Shown here: positions 33,744 to 43,173 of the stretch, in pieces
How the letters are laid out: each line of letters begins with the position of its first letter
Numbering within the stretch: the stretch's first letter is position 1
Source: Azoarcus sp031555955
Lineage (GTDB): Bacteria; Pseudomonadota; Gammaproteobacteria; Burkholderiales; Rhodocyclaceae
Direction: 5' to 3'
DNA: 64,000 nt
Assembly: GCA_031555955.1 (NCBI GenBank)
Contig: JAVBTY010000009.1
Location: 74,393 to 138,392 of the forward strand
Made by a program: the position numbers and the translations under genes
The notes under the pieces: generated by a model
Databases searched by the model: none
The model's input: the letters and a program-made list of their open reading frames with translations, nothing else
Told to the model about the DNA's origin: nothing

Positions 33744-35282
33744 ATGAATCTGCTGCGCGCCCTGGCCACTGTCAGCGGCATGACCCTGATTTCCCGCATT
33801 CTGGGCTTTATCCGGGATTTCATCATTGCCCGGGCCTTTGGCGCCGGCATGGCGACGGACGCCTTTTTCGTCGCCTTCCGTCTGCCCAACCTGCTGCGCC
33901 GCCTGTTTGCCGAGGGCGCATTTTCCCAGGCTTTCGTGCCCATTCTGGCGGAATATAAAAACCGTCAGGGGGACGAAGCCACACACCTGCTCATCGATCG
34001 TGTCGCCACGCTGCTCGGGCTTGCGGTTACCGCCGTATCCGCGCTCGGAATGCTGGCCGCACCGCTCATCATCTATATCTCCGCCCCCGGCTTCGCCAGC
34101 GAGCCCGACAAGTTCGCCCTCACAGTCGAACTGACCCGCATCACCTTTCCCTACATCCTCTTCATGGCGCTGGTGGCCCTCGCCGGCGGTATTCTCAACA
34201 CCTGGAGCCGCTTTGCGGTTCCCGCCCTGACCCCCGCGCTGCTCAATCTGTCATTCATCGGCATGGCGCTGTTCGCCGCCCCCTGGTTCGATCCACCCGT
34301 ACTGGCGCTGGCCTGGGCGGTGCTCCTCGGCGGCGTGCTGCAACTGGCGCTGCAGTTACCGGCGCTGAGACGGATTGGAATGTGCCCGCGCTTCAGCATC
34401 GATTTTTCCGATCCCGGCGTGCGGCGCATTCTTAAACTGATGGCCCCTGCCCTGCTGGGCGTTTCTGTCAGCCAGATTTCTCTGCTTATCAACACCGTTT
34501 TCGCCTCGTTTCTTGAGAGCGGCAGCGTTTCCTGGCTCTACTACGCCGACCGGCTGATGGAATTCCCGGCTGCGCTGCTTGGCGCGGCGCTGGGCACCAT
34601 TCTGCTGCCCAGTCTGGCAAAACTGCATGCAGAAAGCAGGCCGGAGGATTTTTCTTCGCTGCTGGACTGGGGGCTGCGCCTGACCCTGCTGCTCACCCTG
34701 CCCGCGGCGCTGGCCCTGGCGCTGCTTGCCGTGCCGCTCATCGCCACGCTGTTCCAGTACGGCGCCTTTTCGGATTCCGATGCGCTGCACACCCGCGAAG
34801 CGCTCATTGCCTACAGCATTGGTCTGTGCGGCCTCATCCTGGTCAAGGTGCTCGCGCCCGGTTTTTACGCACGCCAGGATATCCGCACTCCCGTGAAAAT
34901 CGCGCTAATAACCCTGTTCACAACCCAGCTGCTGAACCTTGCTTTCATCATCCCACTACGCCACGCAGGATTGGCGCTAGCCATTTCGCTGGCTTCCTGC
35001 CTCAACGCCGCGCTGCTTTACCATGGCCTGCGCCGCCGCGGAATCTATTCGCCGCAGCCCGGCTGGCGTCCGTTCAGTATGAAACTCTTCATCGCCCTAG
35101 CAGTCATGGGCGGAGTACTCTGGTTTGCCTCTGGAACGGAAGCAGCCTGGCTCGCCGAAAATGGCGTAGCGCGCATACTCCGGCTGTCCGGCATCATCAT
35201 CGCTGGGGCCACCAGTTATTTCGCCACACTTTTCATACTCGGTTTCCGTCCCCGCGATTTCCGCCGCCGGGCAGCCGACTGA
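33744..35282 (+). CDS. murJ: Lipid II flippase MurJ
   Basis: MurJ flips the peptidoglycan precursor lipid II across the inner membrane. The 512-residue protein from the ATG at 33744 (MNLLRALATVSGMTLISRILGFIRD) has about 14 hydrophobic segments. It carries the family signature FRLPNLLRRLFAEGAFSQAFVPILAEYK and the central LYYADRLMEFPAALLGAALGTILLPSLAK. Upstream in-frame codons are out of character and were excluded. Its position beside rpsT, divergently transcribed, is conserved among betaproteobacteria. Confidence 0.96.
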   Translation: MNLLRALATVSGMTLISRILGFIRDFIIARAFGAGMATDAFFVAFRLPNLLRRLFAEGAFSQAFVPILAEYKNRQGDEATHLLIDRVATLLGLAVTAVSALGMLAAPLIIYISAPGFASEPDKFALTVELTRITFPYILFMALVALAGGILNTWSRFAVPALTPALLNLSFIGMALFAAPWFDPPVLALAWAVLLGGVLQLALQLPALRRIGMCPRFSIDFSDPGVRRILKLMAPALLGVSVSQISLLINTVFASFLESGSVSWLYYADRLMEFPAALLGAALGTILLPSLAKLHAESRPEDFSSLLDWGLRLTLLLTLPAALALALLAVPLIATLFQYGAFSDSDALHTREALIAYSIGLCGLILVKVLAPGFYARQDIRTPVKIALITLFTTQLLNLAFIIPLRHAGLALAISLASCLNAALLYHGLRRRGIYSPQPGWRPFSMKLFIALAVMGGVLWFASGTEAAWLAENGVARILRLSGIIIAGATSYFATLFILGFRPRDFRRRAAD

Positions 35283-35346
35283 AACCACCCCGCCCGCCTG
35301 ACGGTAAAATGCCCGCTCCAGTATCTGCACACAGGAGACTGACGGC

Positions 35347-35970
35347 ATGATCCTCAGCAGCCAAAGCTTTGCCAATGGCGCCGCGATTCCGGGTGAATTT
35401 GCTTTCTGTGTTCCCGCGGTGGAAGGCCACGTCTGCCTCGGCGGCAACCGCAATCCCCATCTGGCGTGGTCGGATGCGCCCCCGGGAACACGCTCTTTCG
35501 TCCTGATCTGCCACGATCCGGATGTTCCCAGCCGTGGCGACGACGTTAACAAGGAAGGCTGCAGCGTTCCCGCCAGCCTGCCGCGCGTGGACTTTTTCCA
35601 CTGGGTGCTGGTCGACCTGCCCGCCAGCCAGCATGAAATCGCCGCTGGCAGTTTTTCCACCGAAGTCACGCCTGGCGGGAAACCCGGTTCCGATACACCA
35701 TCCGGCGTCCGCCAGGGACTGAACGACTACACCGTCTGGTTCGCCGCTGACGAAACCATGCACGGCGACTATTACGGTTACGACGGCCCCTGCCCGCCGT
35801 GGAACGACGAGCGGCTTCACCGTTACATTTTCACCCTGTACGCGCTGGATATCGCACGCTGCCCGTCAGAAGGCCGGTTTGGCGGCAACGATGTGCGTCA
35901 GGCCATCGCTGGCCACGTTCTGGGCAAGGCGGAGATCACCGGCACTTACAGCTGCGCCTCCGCAAAATAA
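35347..35970 (+). CDS. YbhB/YbcL-type phosphatidylethanolamine-binding family protein
   Basis: A 207-residue PEBP-fold protein. The hallmark blocks are NRNPHLAWSDAPPGTRSFVLICHDPDVPS, DFFHWVLVDLPAS, and the ligand-pocket region YGYDGPCPPWNDERLHRYIFTLYALD. Bacterial members (Raf-kinase-inhibitor-like) have no settled function. There is no signal peptide, so it should be cytosolic. It follows murJ by 64 bases, preceded by ggagactgacggc as ribosome-binding site. Confidence 0.92.
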   Translation: MILSSQSFANGAAIPGEFAFCVPAVEGHVCLGGNRNPHLAWSDAPPGTRSFVLICHDPDVPSRGDDVNKEGCSVPASLPRVDFFHWVLVDLPASQHEIAAGSFSTEVTPGGKPGSDTPSGVRQGLNDYTVWFAADETMHGDYYGYDGPCPPWNDERLHRYIFTLYALDIARCPSEGRFGGNDVRQAIAGHVLGKAEITGTYSCASAK

Positions 35971-35992
35971 ATTCGGGCTGCAGAAACAGATC

Positions 35993-36018
35993 GGCCCGCC
36001 CCGGAACCGGGACGGGCC
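35993..36018. terminator. Weak bidirectional terminator between the PEBP gene and lpdA
   Basis: A GC-rich hairpin of 11 base pairs with one mismatch (35993-36004 with 36007-36018) lies between two convergent genes. Neither side has a clean T-run (gatctgtttctg on the minus side), so its efficiency is doubtful. Confidence 0.4.
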
Positions 36019-36046
36019 ACCGCGTCAGGGCCGGATGGCCCGGCGC

Positions 36047-37471
36047 TCAGAAATGCAGCGGACGCTTGTCCACCGCCAGCGCCGCCTCGTGCATCACCTC
36101 GGACAGGGTCGGATGCGCGTGGCAGATACGGGCGATGTCTTCGCTGCTGGATGCAAATTCCATCGCCACCACCGCTTCCGCGATCAGTTCGGAAGCATTG
36201 GCGCCGATGACGTGTACACCCAGAATCCGGTCTGTCGCCGCATCGGCGAGCATCTTGACAAAGCCGGTCGGGTCGCCCATGCCCAGCGCACGCCCGTTGG
36301 CAAGGAAAGGAATCTTCCCTGCCTTGTAGGCCACGCCTTCCGCCTTGAGCTGCTGCTCGGTCTTGCCCACCCAGGCGATTTCCGGGCTGGTATAGATCAC
36401 CCACGGCACGGTGTCGAAATTGCAGTGTCCCGCCTGGCCCGCGATCATTTCCGCGACCATGACACCCTCTTCCATCGCCTTGTGCGCCAGCATCGGGCCG
36501 CGCACGACATCACCCACCGCCCACACGCCGGGCAGATTGGTGCGGCAGTGCGCATCTACCTCGATCTGCGTGCGTTCGTTGAGCTTCAGCCCCACCGCCT
36601 CCGCGTTAAGCCCTTCTGTATTGGGAACCCGGCCCACGGAAACAATCAGGCGATCCGCTTCGAGCTTGCGCTCCGCGCCCTCCTTGTCCCTGTAGGCGAC
36701 GGTCACCCCCTTTTTGCCAACCTTGACTTCGCCGATGCTCACGCCCAGTTCGAATTTGAGGCCCTGCTTCGTGAACAGCTTCTGGGCTTCTTTGGCGATA
36801 TCCTGATCCGCCGCCGCAAGAAAGTCGGGCAGGGCTTCAAGCACGGTTACATCCGCTCCAAGGCGGCGCCACACCGATCCCATTTCAAGCCCGATCACGC
36901 CCGCGCCGATCACCGCCAGCTTCTTCGGCACGCTGTCGATGTCAAGCGCGCCGGTGTTGTCGCAGACAATCCGGTTATCGACCGGCACGCCCGGAAGATG
37001 GCGCGCCCTGGAGCCGGTGGCGACGATCACCTGCCTGGCGGTAACCGTTTCCTCGCCCACCCGGATCTGCCAGCCGTCCGGCGTCTGCGCGACAAAGCTG
37101 CCGTGCCCGTCAAGCTGCGTAACCTTGTTCTTTTTGAACAGCCCCTTGATGCCGCCGGTCAGCTGGTCGACGATGCCGTTCTTGCGCGCCAGCATCTTGT
37201 CTACATTGATCTTCGGCGCGCCAACCTCGATGCCCTGCCCGGCGAATGCATGCCCTGCTTCCTCGAACAGGTGCGAGGGATGCAGCAGCGCCTTGGACGG
37301 AATGCACCCTACGTTGAGGCAGGTTCCCCCCAGGCGCGGCTCCCCTTTCGGATCGGCATAAGGGTTGGATTCGCAGCAGGCCGTTTTGAGACCCAGCTGG
37401 GCGGCGCGGATTGCCGCCACGTAGCCGCCGGGGCCGCCGCCGATCACCAGGACGTCGAATTGTTTGCTCAT
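36047..37471 (-). CDS. lpdA: Dihydrolipoyl dehydrogenase (E3)
   Basis: E3 re-oxidises the lipoyl groups of 2-oxoacid dehydrogenase complexes with FAD and NAD. The 474-residue protein has the FAD site GGGPGG (residues 11-16), the redox-active disulfide C51-x4-C56 in GGTCLNVGC, an NAD-binding GAGVIGLEMGSVW, and the C-terminal catalytic H-x4-E in HAHPTLSEVMHE. It is the last gene of the odhA-odhB-lpdA set and starts 81 bases after odhB, so it probably serves the 2-oxoglutarate dehydrogenase complex. Confidence 0.97.
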   Translation of the reverse strand: MSKQFDVLVIGGGPGGYVAAIRAAQLGLKTACCESNPYADPKGEPRLGGTCLNVGCIPSKALLHPSHLFEEAGHAFAGQGIEVGAPKINVDKMLARKNGIVDQLTGGIKGLFKKNKVTQLDGHGSFVAQTPDGWQIRVGEETVTARQVIVATGSRARHLPGVPVDNRIVCDNTGALDIDSVPKKLAVIGAGVIGLEMGSVWRRLGADVTVLEALPDFLAAADQDIAKEAQKLFTKQGLKFELGVSIGEVKVGKKGVTVAYRDKEGAERKLEADRLIVSVGRVPNTEGLNAEAVGLKLNERTQIEVDAHCRTNLPGVWAVGDVVRGPMLAHKAMEEGVMVAEMIAGQAGHCNFDTVPWVIYTSPEIAWVGKTEQQLKAEGVAYKAGKIPFLANGRALGMGDPTGFVKMLADAATDRILGVHVIGANASELIAEAVVAMEFASSSEDIARICHAHPTLSEVMHEAALAVDKRPLHF

Positions 37472-37552
37472 GTATGGCTCCAGAAAAGGATGCGGCGCGA
37501 AGCCCGCGCGCGGGCCACAGGCGGCTGCGCGCGGGGGCTTCCTGGCCGGTGC

Positions 37553-38740
37553 TTATACGTCGAGGATGAGGCGGGCCGGATCTTCCAGCTCGGCCTTCAT
37601 CGCCACCAGGCCAAGCACCGCTTCACGGCCATCGATGATGCGATGATCGTAGGACATCGCCAGATAGTTGATCGGGCGGATCACCACCTGGCCGTTCTCG
37701 GCCACCGGACGATCCTTGGTCGCGTGGATACCCAGAATCGCCGACTGCGGCGGATTGATGATCGGCGTTGACAGCATGGATCCGAACACGCCGCCGTTGG
37801 AAATCGAGAACGTGCCGCCGGTGAGTTCTTCCAGCGACAGTTTGCCGTTTTTGGCTTTTTCGCCAAATTCAGCGATTTTCTTCTCGATATCGGCGACCGA
37901 CATCTGGTCCGCATCGCGCAGGATCGGCACCACCAGGCCACGCGGCGAACCAACCGCAATGCCGATATCAACGTAGCCGTGATAAACGATGTCGTTGCCA
38001 TCGACCGAGGCATTCAGGATCGGATAACGCTTCAGCGCGGTAACCGCCGCCTTGACGAAGAAGCCCATGAAGCCGAGGCGCACGCCGTGGGCCTTCTCGA
38101 ACTTGTCCCCGTACTGTTTGCGCAGCGCCATCACCGGCGCCATGTTGACCTCGTTGAACGTGGTCAGGATGGCGTTTTCATTTTTCGACTGGAGCAGGCG
38201 TTCGGCGATACGGGCGCGCAGCCGCGTCATCGGCACGCGCTCTTCCGCGCGCTCACCGCCAGCAACCGCAGCCGCGGCAACGGCGGCTGCCCTGGGCTGG
38301 GCGGCAGCGACCGCATCTTCCTTGGTAACCCGGCCGCCACGGCCGGTTCCGGCGACGCTGGCCGCAGCCACACCTTTTTCTTCCAGAATCTTGCGCGCGG
38401 CGGGGCTGGCCGCGCCCACCGCAGGCTGCTGCGGAGCAGGCGCGGAAACCGCCGCCGGTGCGGGCGCGGCGGCGGCCTTGGCACCCCCGGCCGCAGCTTT
38501 CGCCTCGGTATCGATCTGCGCGATCAGTTCTCCCGATGCCACCGTGCCGCCATTACCCTTGATGATTTTGACCAGCACGCCATCCGCCGGCGCGGGGGTT
38601 TCGAGCACAACCTTGTCAGTTTCGATATCGATCAGATTCTCATCGCGCGTCACCGCGTCACCTTCCTTTTTATGCCACGAAATCAGCGTGGCCTCGGAAA
38701 CGGACTCGGACAGTTGCGGCACTTTCACTTCGATCAGCAT
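37553..38740 (-). CDS. odhB: 2-Oxoglutarate dehydrogenase E2 (dihydrolipoyl succinyltransferase)
   Basis: A 395-residue E2 with an N-terminal lipoyl domain (lipoylated K43 in ETDKVVLE). Ala/Pro-rich linkers follow, then the peripheral-subunit-binding domain (PAARKILEEKGV...GTGRGGRVTKED), then the acyltransferase domain with the catalytic SYDHRIIDGREAV near the C-terminus. It transfers succinyl groups to CoA. The ATG at 38740 (MLIEVKVPQLSES) is the family start, and an in-frame upstream codon at 38791 is not credible. Confidence 0.97.
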   Translation of the reverse strand: MLIEVKVPQLSESVSEATLISWHKKEGDAVTRDENLIDIETDKVVLETPAPADGVLVKIIKGNGGTVASGELIAQIDTEAKAAAGGAKAAAAPAPAAVSAPAPQQPAVGAASPAARKILEEKGVAAASVAGTGRGGRVTKEDAVAAAQPRAAAVAAAAVAGGERAEERVPMTRLRARIAERLLQSKNENAILTTFNEVNMAPVMALRKQYGDKFEKAHGVRLGFMGFFVKAAVTALKRYPILNASVDGNDIVYHGYVDIGIAVGSPRGLVVPILRDADQMSVADIEKKIAEFGEKAKNGKLSLEELTGGTFSISNGGVFGSMLSTPIINPPQSAILGIHATKDRPVAENGQVVIRPINYLAMSYDHRIIDGREAVLGLVAMKAELEDPARLILDV

Positions 38741-38810
38741 GAATGGGTTCTCCCGTATTCGTTGAATCCTGTATTCCCGGCGGCACGCCATGCGTCCGCC
38801 GGTTCTCCCG

Positions 38811-41639
38811 TCAGTCCCTGATTGGTCCGAAGGCGTTTTCGATCACGGCCTTCTGCTGCGCATTGTGCTTGGCGTAATAGCCCACCGCGGGCGATGCCGC
38901 CGCGGGACGGCTGACCAGCAGCAGCTTGTGTTTCGGCCCGAGTTTGACCAGATGCTGACGCGATGCGAGCCAGTACCAGGCGCCCTGGTTGCGCGGCTCT
39001 TCCTGGCACCAGACAATTTCCTTCGCATTCGGGAACTGCGCCAGCGCGGCATTGAATGCTTCCGCCGGGAATGGATAAATCTGCTCGATACGGACCAGGG
39101 CGACATCCTTGATGCCCTGCTCACGACGATACGCCAGCAGTTCGTAATAAAGCTTGCCCTGGCAGGCGACGATGCGCTTGACCTTCTTCGCATCCAGCTT
39201 TTCGGTTTCGCCGATCACGGTCTGGAAACTGCCGCGCGCCAGTTCGTCGAGCGAAGAAACCGCCTCCTTGTGGCGCAGCAGCGATTTCGGCGTAATGATG
39301 ATCAGCGGCTTGCGCAAGCGGTGCAGCATCTGCCGGCGCAACAGGTGGAAAACCTGGCCCGGTGTGGTCGGTACGCAGATCTGCCAGTTGTTTTCCGCCG
39401 CCATGCTCATGAAGCGCTCAAGACGCGCAGACGAGTGTTCCGGCCCCTGGCCTTCATAACCGTGCGGCAGCATGATGGTCAGGCCGCACAGCCGCCCCCA
39501 CTTCGACTCGCCGGAACTGATGAACTGGTCGAGCACCACCTGCGCGCCATTGACGAAATCGCCGAACTGGGCTTCCCACACGACCAGTTCGTTCGGCTCC
39601 GCGGTGGAATAACCGTACTCGAAGGCCAGTACGGCTTCTTCAGACAGTACCGAATCGAAGCACTGGAAACGGGCCTGACCGTCCTGGATGTGATCCAGCG
39701 GCTTGAAAATGCCTTCGTCCCACTGCTCGCGTTTCTGGTCGTGCAGCACCGCATGACGGTGGAAGAACGTGCCACGACCAACGTCCTCGCCCGAAATCCG
39801 CACGGCGAAACCCTGCGCGAGCAGGCTGGCGTAGGCCAGATTTTCGCCCATGCCCCAGTCGACGGGCTGGTCGCCGCGCCCCATGGCGCCGCGGTCATCA
39901 ATGATTTTCTGCACCCGGGAATGCAGTACGAATTTTTCCGGAACCGCGGCCAGTCTCCCGCCAAGGCGCTTGACCTCCTGGAGCGGAACCGCTGTTTCGG
40001 CCTCATCCGTATAAGGCTGGCCGGTGAAGGGCGACCAGTCTACCGAGAACTGGCGCGTATGGCCGGAAAGAACCGGGTTGTACAGCAGCTCGCCCTTGTC
40101 CAGATGCTCACGGAATTCCTGCAGCATTTTTTCCGGCTCGTCGGCGGCCAGCGTACCCTCCGCGACCAGACGATCGGCGTACAGCTTGCGCGTACCCGGA
40201 TGCTGCTGGATCTTGCGATACATCAGCGGCTGCGTGACCATCGGCTCATCCTGCTCATTGTGTCCGAGCTTGCGGAAGCAGACGATGTCGACCACCACAT
40301 CCTTCTTGAACTCCTGGCGGAATTCCACCGCCAGCGCGGTCACGAACGCAACCGCTTCCGGATCGTCGCCATTCACGTGGAATATCGGCGCCTCGACCAT
40401 CTTGAAGATGTCGGTGCAGTACAGCGAGGAGCGGTAATCGCGCGGATCGGACGTGGTGAAGCCGATCTGGTTGTTGATGACGATGTGCACGGTGCCGCCA
40501 GTGCCATAGCCACGGGTCTGGGAGAAAGTGAGCATCTCCTGGTTGACGCCCTGTCCCGCCACCGCCGCGTCGCCGTGAATCAGCACCGGAATGACCTGGC
40601 CTTTTTCGGCATCCTTGCGGCGCGTCTGCCGCGCATAAACAGATCCCTGAACCACCGGATTGATGATTTCAAGGTGGGAGGGATTGAACGCCAGCGTGAG
40701 ATGAACCGGGCCGCCCGGCGTCATGACATCGCTGGAGAAACCAAGGTGATACTTGACGTCGCCCGCGGAAAGATCCGAGGCGGCCTTGCCTTCGAACTCT
40801 GAGAACAGCATTGTCGGCGACTTGCCGAGCGTATTTACGAGTACGTTCAGGCGACCACGGTGCGCCATGCCAATAACGATTTCCTGCGCACCAAGGCTGC
40901 CACCCACGCGGATCAGTTCATCCATGGCGACAATGGTCGATTCGCCGCCCTCAAGCGAGAAACGCTTCTGTCCCACATATCGGGTATGCAGATAACGCTC
41001 CAGCGTTTCCGCCGCAGTAGCGCGCTCAAGGATGCGTTTTTTCGTTTCCGCCGAAAACTTCGGCGTTGCGCGCACGCTTTCAAGGCGGCTCTGGATCCAG
41101 CGTTTCTGTCCGATATCGGAGATATACATGTACTCCGAACCGACGGAACCGCAATAGGTCTGGCGCACCGCCTCAAGAATTTCACGCAGGCTGGCATGTT
41201 CGGTGGAAAAACCGTGAAAAGAGCCAACATTGAAATTCTTCGAAAGATCTGCCTCGGTGAACCCGTAAAAAGAGGGCTCCAGTTCGGCGATCTGCGGCCG
41301 CTCGGTGCGCTTGAGCGGATCAAGATTCGCCCAGCGTGTGCCCAGGAAGCGGTGGGCATTGATCAGCTGCAGCGCGGATACCTGCAGTTTCGTATCCCCC
41401 CCTGGCGCCGCCGCAGCGCGAATCGGACCGCGTTTACCCATCTGCTCGAATGCGGCGATAACCGGACCATGCGCGATATCGCGCACGGCAGGGCCTGCCT
41501 GCTTCTGCAGATTGTCGAAATATTCCCGCCAGACCTCCGGCACCGAAGCGGGGTCGGAAAGATAGCTTTCATAAAGTTCTTCGATGAACGGCGCATTCGC
41601 GCCGAACAGATGAGACGTGTCGTGTAGCTGTTTCATCAT
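38811..41639 (-). CDS. odhA: 2-Oxoglutarate dehydrogenase E1
   Basis: The thiamine-diphosphate-dependent E1 decarboxylates 2-oxoglutarate. The 942-residue length fits SucA/OdhA. The N-terminal segment LFGANAPFIEELYESYLSDP is the E2-binding tail. Core blocks include GMAHRGRLNVLVN, the ThDP motif region HGDAAVAGQGVNQE...NNQIGFTTS, and RISGEDVGRGTFFHRHAV. The start is ATGATG at 41639/41636 with aggtgg 8 bases upstream. It is separated from gltA by 153 bases that hold a strong hairpin, so expression may be partly uncoupled from citrate synthase. Confidence 0.97.
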   Translation of the reverse strand: MMKQLHDTSHLFGANAPFIEELYESYLSDPASVPEVWREYFDNLQKQAGPAVRDIAHGPVIAAFEQMGKRGPIRAAAAPGGDTKLQVSALQLINAHRFLGTRWANLDPLKRTERPQIAELEPSFYGFTEADLSKNFNVGSFHGFSTEHASLREILEAVRQTYCGSVGSEYMYISDIGQKRWIQSRLESVRATPKFSAETKKRILERATAAETLERYLHTRYVGQKRFSLEGGESTIVAMDELIRVGGSLGAQEIVIGMAHRGRLNVLVNTLGKSPTMLFSEFEGKAASDLSAGDVKYHLGFSSDVMTPGGPVHLTLAFNPSHLEIINPVVQGSVYARQTRRKDAEKGQVIPVLIHGDAAVAGQGVNQEMLTFSQTRGYGTGGTVHIVINNQIGFTTSDPRDYRSSLYCTDIFKMVEAPIFHVNGDDPEAVAFVTALAVEFRQEFKKDVVVDIVCFRKLGHNEQDEPMVTQPLMYRKIQQHPGTRKLYADRLVAEGTLAADEPEKMLQEFREHLDKGELLYNPVLSGHTRQFSVDWSPFTGQPYTDEAETAVPLQEVKRLGGRLAAVPEKFVLHSRVQKIIDDRGAMGRGDQPVDWGMGENLAYASLLAQGFAVRISGEDVGRGTFFHRHAVLHDQKREQWDEGIFKPLDHIQDGQARFQCFDSVLSEEAVLAFEYGYSTAEPNELVVWEAQFGDFVNGAQVVLDQFISSGESKWGRLCGLTIMLPHGYEGQGPEHSSARLERFMSMAAENNWQICVPTTPGQVFHLLRRQMLHRLRKPLIIITPKSLLRHKEAVSSLDELARGSFQTVIGETEKLDAKKVKRIVACQGKLYYELLAYRREQGIKDVALVRIEQIYPFPAEAFNAALAQFPNAKEIVWCQEEPRNQGAWYWLASRQHLVKLGPKHKLLLVSRPAAASPAVGYYAKHNAQQKAVIENAFGPIRD

Positions 41640-41695
41640 GGTGTGGCCACCTGTCGTATTTTCATTGCCCACAAAGGGCGAACAAACAACCTATT

Positions 41696-41768
41696 GGCTC
41701 CGGATTGAAAAACGGGATGGACACGCAAGCGCGACCATCCCGCAACGGCCAGAATCAGATTCGGAGCC
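41696..41768 (-). terminator. Nested hairpin with T-run between gltA and odhA
   Basis: On the minus strand an 8-base-pair stem (41742-41735 with 41720-41713) is followed directly by five T residues (41712-41708), a good intrinsic terminator. An outer seven-base stem (41768-41762 with 41702-41696) encloses it. It begins 25 bases after the gltA stop. Partial termination between citrate synthase and the 2-oxoglutarate dehydrogenase genes is the obvious reading. Confidence 0.75.
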
Positions 41769-41792
41769 GCCCCCTCTTCCTTTTCATCATTA

Positions 41793-43088
41793 TTACGGAC
41801 GCTGCGCGAGCGCCGGAACGTCGCGCCGCGCCGCGCCAACATAAAGCTGACGCGGACGGCCGATCTTGTATTCCGGATCAGTGATCATTTCTTCCCACTG
41901 GGTAATCCAGCCTACCGTCCGCGCCAGGGCGAAGATGCAGGTAAACATGGACGTCGGAATTCCAAGCGCTTTCTGCACGATCCCGGAATAGAAATCGACG
42001 TTCGGATACAGCTTCTTCTCGACGAAGTAGTCGTCTTCAAGCGCAATTTTTTCCAGTTCACGAGCCAGCCTGAACAGGCGGTCGTTTTCCAGACCAAGCT
42101 CGCCCAGCACATCGGCGCAGACCTTGCCCATCAGTTTGGCGCGCGGATCGAAATTCTTGTACACACGGTGACCGAAGCCCATCAGCTTGAAGCTGTCGTT
42201 CTTGTCCTTGGCGCGCCTGATGTATTCGCCCACACGGGAAACATCACCGATTTCTTCCAGCATGTTCAGGCAGGCCTCGTTCGCGCCGCCATGCGCGGGG
42301 CCCCACAGGCAGGCGATGCCGGATGCAATGCACGCAAACGGATTGGCGCCCGAAGAACCCGACAGACGCACGGTAGACGTGGAGGCGTTCTGCTCGTGAT
42401 CGGCGTGCAGGGTAAAAATAACGTCAAGCGCGTGGACCAGCACCGGATTCGGCTTGTAATCCTCGCACGGCGTGCCGAACATCATGTGCATGAAGTTCGC
42501 CGTATAACCGAGGTTATTGCGCGGATAGGTGAACGGCTGTCCGCTGTTGTACTTGTAAGCCATCGCCACGATAGTGGGCAGTTTCGCGATCAGGCGGTTG
42601 GCCGATATGTTGCGGTGCTCCTGGTCGGAAAAATCCATCGCCTCATGGTAAAAGGCGGATAGCGCGCCGACCACGCCGACCATGATCGCCATCGGATGGG
42701 CATCGCGGCGGAACCCGTTGAAAAAACGGGTGATCTGGTCATGCACCATCGTATGCTGCTTGATGATGGTTTCGAACTCTTCTTTCTGCGTTGTATTCGG
42801 CAGTTCGCCATTTTTCAGCAGATAGGCGACTTCAAGGAAATTGCATTTTTCAGCCAGCTGTTCGATTGGATAGCCGCGATAAAGCAACTCGCCCTTGTCG
42901 CCATCAATATAGGTAATCGTTGACTTGCAGCTCGCAGTGGACAAGAACCCCGAGTCATAGGTAAAGAGCCCGGTTTTCGCGCCCAGCGTACGGATGTCGA
43001 TGACATCGTTTCCGTGGGTTCCGGTCATGATCGGAAATTCGAAGGTCTTGCCATCGACGGTCAGTGTTGCGGTACGTTGAGTGCTCAT
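41793..43088 (-). CDS. gltA: Citrate synthase (type II)
   Basis: GltA condenses oxaloacetate and acetyl-CoA. The 431-residue protein has LLYRGYPIEQLAEKCNFLEVAYLL, the catalytic His regions LHADHEQNASTSTVR and GPAHGGANEACLNML, MGFGHRVYKNFDPRA, and the catalytic Asp in KLYPNVDFYSGIV. The N-terminal extension (STQRTATLTVDGKTFEFPIMTGTHG) is the small beta domain of NADH-sensitive hexameric enzymes. The ATG at 43088 follows two tandem copies of the same ribosome-binding segment. It is part of the sdh-gltA-odh block. Confidence 0.97.
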   Translation of the reverse strand: MSTQRTATLTVDGKTFEFPIMTGTHGNDVIDIRTLGAKTGLFTYDSGFLSTASCKSTITYIDGDKGELLYRGYPIEQLAEKCNFLEVAYLLKNGELPNTTQKEEFETIIKQHTMVHDQITRFFNGFRRDAHPMAIMVGVVGALSAFYHEAMDFSDQEHRNISANRLIAKLPTIVAMAYKYNSGQPFTYPRNNLGYTANFMHMMFGTPCEDYKPNPVLVHALDVIFTLHADHEQNASTSTVRLSGSSGANPFACIASGIACLWGPAHGGANEACLNMLEEIGDVSRVGEYIRRAKDKNDSFKLMGFGHRVYKNFDPRAKLMGKVCADVLGELGLENDRLFRLARELEKIALEDDYFVEKKLYPNVDFYSGIVQKALGIPTSMFTCIFALARTVGWITQWEEMITDPEYKIGRPRQLYVGAARRDVPALAQRP

Positions 43089-43092
43089 AAAA

Positions 43093-43116
43093 GTTGTCCC
43101 TTCTGTTGTCCCTTCT
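43093..43116 (-). repeat. Tandem duplication of a 12-base ribosome-binding segment before gltA
   Basis: Minus-strand agaagggacaac occurs twice in perfect head-to-tail copies (43116-43105 and 43104-43093). They end four bases (tttt) before the gltA ATG. Each copy carries a gaaggga Shine-Dalgarno-like core, so gltA has two identical candidate sites. Confidence 0.9.
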
Positions 43117-43173
43117 CTATTGTCTTTCCTGGCTACCCGTTTTTTCTTCGATGCGATGATGGACCGGTTTGCT

